Source: an uncultured Actinomycetes bacterium (GTDB lineage Bacteria > Actinomycetota > Thermoleophilia > Gaiellales > Gaiellaceae). Taken from it: a DNA stretch of 23,555 bases. Of the stretch, positions 21,369 through 23,555 are shown in pieces. Under the pieces are notes generated by a model. That model did no database searches and was not told the DNA's origin. It saw only the letters and a list, made by a program, of their open reading frames with translations. The stretch lies in NCBI GenBank assembly GCA_903930195.1, contig CAIYXH010000227.1:1-23555 (forward strand), written 5' to 3'. Every line of letters begins with the position of its first letter. Positions within the stretch are counted from its first letter, which is position 1. A program made the position numbers and the translations under genes.

Positions 21369-22591
21369 GTGGGCGCGACGGCGGTCTCGGCCGTCACGCG
21401 TACCCCGCGCAGGAGCTGCGAGGCGATCGCGGCGGCGACGACGATCGTCACGGCGGCGATGCCGTAGACCCACCGCGCACCGAGCGCGTTCGTGAGCGGC
21501 CCTGCGGCGACGAGCGCCCCGCCGAGCGCGGCGTAGTTGACGCTCATCACCGCCGTGAACGCCCGGCCGCGCAGAGCGTCGGGGGCTCCCTGCTGGACGA
21601 GCGTGATGTTCGCGACGACGGCGCCCCCGTTCCCGAGGCCCGAGACGATCATCGCGACCGCGCCGACCCAGACGTTCGGTGCGACCGCGGCTCCGGCGAT
21701 GCCGAAGGCGAAGACGCCGAGGAAGGCGACGTAGGTCGTGCCGACGTTCCCGACGATCAGCCGTCGTGCCGCAAGACCTCCCAGGACGAGCCCCGCGCCG
21801 GAGGCCGCCCAGAGGAGACCGAAGCCGAAGTCGTCGGAGCCGTAGGAGCGGCGCGCCAGGAAGACCTCGGCGACGTTGATCACGCCGTTCGCGAGCATGG
21901 CAACCGACCAGGCGACGAGCACGGCCAGCAGCGCTCTCGACCGGCGGACGATGGCAAATCCGTCGGAGAGGTCGGCCCAGTGGCCGCGGCCGATCGACCG
22001 CTCGCTCTGCAGGAGGCGGGCCGGGATGCCCGAGACGAGAGTTGCCGAGAGCGCGAAGGTCGCGGCGTTGACCCAGTAGGCGAGGTGCGGGCCCGACGCG
22101 GCGACGAGGATGCCGCCGATCAGCGGCCCCGCCGCCGTCGAGGCCCACTCGACGAGCTGGAGCAGCGTGTTCGCGGCAGGCAGCTCGTCGCTCTCCACGA
22201 GATTCGGCAGACCCGCGAGCACCGCGGGCCTGAAGAAGGCATTGCCGACGCCGGCGACCGCGGCGAGGGCGACGATCGTCCCCGGGGAGCCGACGAACGG
22301 CAGCACGGCGAAAACAGCGAGACGGCCCACGTCGGAGGCGACCATGAGCCACTTGCGCGAGAGGCGGTCGACGAGCGGCCCGAGCAGGAGCCCGAGGAAG
22401 ACCGCAGGCAGGATGTTCGCGACGAGGAGGTCGCTGACCCACCAGCCCGAGTGCGTCCGGTCGTAGACGTCGACCTGCAGCGCGATGACCGCAAGCCAGT
22501 TGCCCAGCCCGGAACCGAGGGTGGCGCAAAAGAGCAGGCGGAAGCGCGCATGGCCGAGGGGTGCGATGACGGGGACGCGCGCGCCTGACAC
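21365..22591 (-). CDS. MFS transporter, DHA3-like (MFS_3) exporter
   Basis: 408 residues from GTG 22591. It opens with HARFRLLFCATLGSGLGNWL and continues with a helix-2 to loop stretch VFLGLLLGPLVDRLSRKWLM, the motif A-like pattern of macrolide-efflux type MFS_3 proteins. About 12 helices are present. GTG 22591 is chosen over the longer frame (to 22672) because the extension lies in the hisC-like coding region and a TAGGGT box sits 8 nt upstream. It is co-translated with meaB (ATGA overlap) although there is no evident functional link; perhaps it exports a metabolite such as propionate or an amino acid, but this is speculation. The substrate is unknown. Confidence 0.85.
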   Translation of the reverse strand: MSGARVPVIAPLGHARFRLLFCATLGSGLGNWLAVIALQVDVYDRTHSGWWVSDLLVANILPAVFLGLLLGPLVDRLSRKWLMVASDVGRLAVFAVLPFVGSPGTIVALAAVAGVGNAFFRPAVLAGLPNLVESDELPAANTLLQLVEWASTAAGPLIGGILVAASGPHLAYWVNAATFALSATLVSGIPARLLQSERSIGRGHWADLSDGFAIVRRSRALLAVLVAWSVAMLANGVINVAEVFLARRSYGSDDFGFGLLWAASGAGLVLGGLAARRLIVGNVGTTYVAFLGVFAFGIAGAAVAPNVWVGAVAMIVSGLGNGGAVVANITLVQQGAPDALRGRAFTAVMSVNYAALGGALVAAGPLTNALGARWVYGIAAVTIVVAAAIASQLLRGVRVTAETAVAPT

Positions 22592-22599
22592 GTGCGCCA

Positions 22600-22605
22600 A
22601 CCCTA
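22600..22605 (-). promoter_or_regulatory. Possible -10 box of the MFS-meaB-ilvA operon
   Basis: TAGGGT read on the minus strand, 8 nt from GTG 22591. It could equally act as a poor Shine-Dalgarno (AGGG). A -35 box with proper spacing was not found, so the operon may instead be read through from the hisC-like gene 58 bp upstream. Confidence 0.3.
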
Positions 22606-22649
22606 AACGTCTCCCGCGCAGGAAAAGGGTTGACAAGAGTATGAATCCG

Positions 22650-23555
22650 TCAGAGCACGCGACCGAGGGCATCGGCGAAGAACGCGTTCTCCTCCGGTGA
22701 CCCGACCGACACCCGCACTGCGGTCGTAGCGCCGAACCCAGTCAGGGGCCGGACGATGACTCCCTCGCGCAGAAGCCGCTCGTAGAGCGCGGCGGCGTCC
22801 TCGCCCACGTCGACGAAGAGAAAGTTGCCGACGGCACCCGGCGCCGGCTCGAGCCCGTGGCTGCGCAGCGCAGCGGTCAGCTCGGCGAGACCGTCCGTGT
22901 TGAGCGCGCGGCGGCGGTCGATCTCGGCCTCGTCGCCGATGCTCGCGAGCGCGGCTGCCTGGGCGGTCGTCGTCAGGTCGAACGGCCGCCGCAGCTTGGC
23001 GATGCCCGCACAGATCTCCTCCGGCCCGACGCCGTACCCCACCCGCAGGCCGGCGAGGCCGTAGATCTTCGAGAACGTCCGCAGGACGAGCACCCGGCGT
23101 CCGGCCTTGAGGTACCGCTCCACCGCATCCGGATAGTCGGGGCGGTCGATGTACTCGAAGTACGCCTGGTCGACGACGGTCAGCACGTGCTCGGGCACGC
23201 GCGCGAAGTACGCGTCGAGCTCGTCGGTCGTGTTCATCGTCCCGGTCGGGTTGTTCGGATGGCAGATGTAGACGAGCTTCGTCCGCGGCCCGACGGCGTC
23301 GAGCAGCGCCTCGAGGTCGTAGCGCCCGTCGACGAGCGGCACCGTCGTCGCGGTCGCGCCCTGCTTGTGCGCGTAGATCACGTAGCTCGGGAACGACGGC
23401 CAGCCGCAGACGATCTCGTCGCCCGGGTCGAGCACGGCCTGGCTGAGCGAGTCGAGAACGCCGTCGGCGCCCGAACCGGCGCAGACCTGCGCCTGCGCCA
23501 CGCCGTGGCGCTCGGCCAGCGCGGCGTGGAGCCGGAAGGTGCCGCCGTCGGGATA
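22650..23555 (-). CDS. hisC: Histidinol-phosphate aminotransferase-like PLP enzyme (N-terminus outside window)
   Basis: 302 residues are visible; the frame runs off the right edge, so about 50-60 N-terminal residues are missing. Fold-type I aminotransferase, HisC group. Seen: CAGSGADGVLDSL (cofactor phosphate region), VYICHPNNPTGTMNT with the conserved NPTG, the PLP lysine in RTFSKIYGLAGLRVGYG, and the C-terminal substrate region VIVRPLTGFGATTAVRVSVG with the carboxylate-binding arginine. It would convert histidinol-phosphate and 2-oxoglutarate to imidazole-acetol-phosphate and glutamate, or the reverse, but HisC-like enzymes can also use aromatic amino acids. No other his gene is visible. 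It lies 58 bp upstream of the MFS gene on the same strand. Confidence 0.88.
   Translation of the reverse strand, partial: YPDGGTFRLHAALAERHGVAQAQVCAGSGADGVLDSLSQAVLDPGDEIVCGWPSFPSYVIYAHKQGATATTVPLVDGRYDLEALLDAVGPRTKLVYICHPNNPTGTMNTTDELDAYFARVPEHVLTVVDQAYFEYIDRPDYPDAVERYLKAGRRVLVLRTFSKIYGLAGLRVGYGVGPEEICAGIAKLRRPFDLTTTAQAAALASIGDEAEIDRRRALNTDGLAELTAALRSHGLEPAPGAVGNFLFVDVGEDAAALYERLLREGVIVRPLTGFGATTAVRVSVGSPEENAFFADALGRVL

Noticed and set aside
22624..22650. TTGACA on the plus strand as a promoter
   Set aside because: The hexamer is present near 22631-22636, but no -10 box follows at normal spacing and no plus-strand gene lies downstream.

Overview
The window is high-GC DNA, densely coded on both strands. 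Many genes start with GTG, neighbours often overlap by 4 bp, and several starts sit 6-8 nt behind a TANNNT -10 box, as in leaderless actinobacterial genes. This fits Actinomycetota; a deep-branching class such as Thermoleophilia is my guess, not something the sequence proves. I see no tRNA, rRNA, CRISPR array, transposase or integrase.

Layout. 1-4669: the tail of an unidentified protein, a glycosyltransferase-like membrane protein with an extracellular C-terminal domain, an AI-2E family permease, and a convergent DHA2-type drug exporter. 4720-11836: a cobalamin riboswitch followed by nrdB-nrdA, an oxygen-dependent ribonucleotide reductase of the class Ic (Chlamydia) type, and an AceE-like thiamine-diphosphate enzyme 30 bp downstream. 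The riboswitch probably turns this B12-independent enzyme off when B12 is available. 11837-12014: an intergenic repeat region. 12015-16742 (minus strand): a chemotaxis operon cheB-mcp-cheW-cheA. The cheA 3' end runs into a fragment of a VOC/glyoxalase gene, and the mcp carries a block of foreign-looking codon usage. 16840-18723 (plus strand): cupin, small alpha/beta-barrel-type protein and MFS transporter. 18701-23555 (minus strand): hisC-like aminotransferase (5' part outside the window), MFS exporter, meaB, ilvA, a small coiled-coil protein and an SCP2-domain protein, several translationally coupled.

How the parts may fit together. IlvA makes 2-oxobutyrate, which can become propionyl-CoA and then methylmalonyl-CoA. 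MeaB guards the B12-dependent mutase that handles the latter. The riboswitch is a second B12 link, but no B12-dependent enzyme is encoded here, so this connection is inference.

Most notable observations: (1) NrdB has leucine where the radical tyrosine should be, with a full class Ic ligand set, under B12 riboswitch control; (2) the mcp signalling domain is a roughly 640 bp block in which all 15 leucines are TTG, unlike the rest of the gene; (3) a seven-G tract separates the best mcp start from its reading frame; (4) the cheA-VOC junction looks like a deletion scar or a misassembly.
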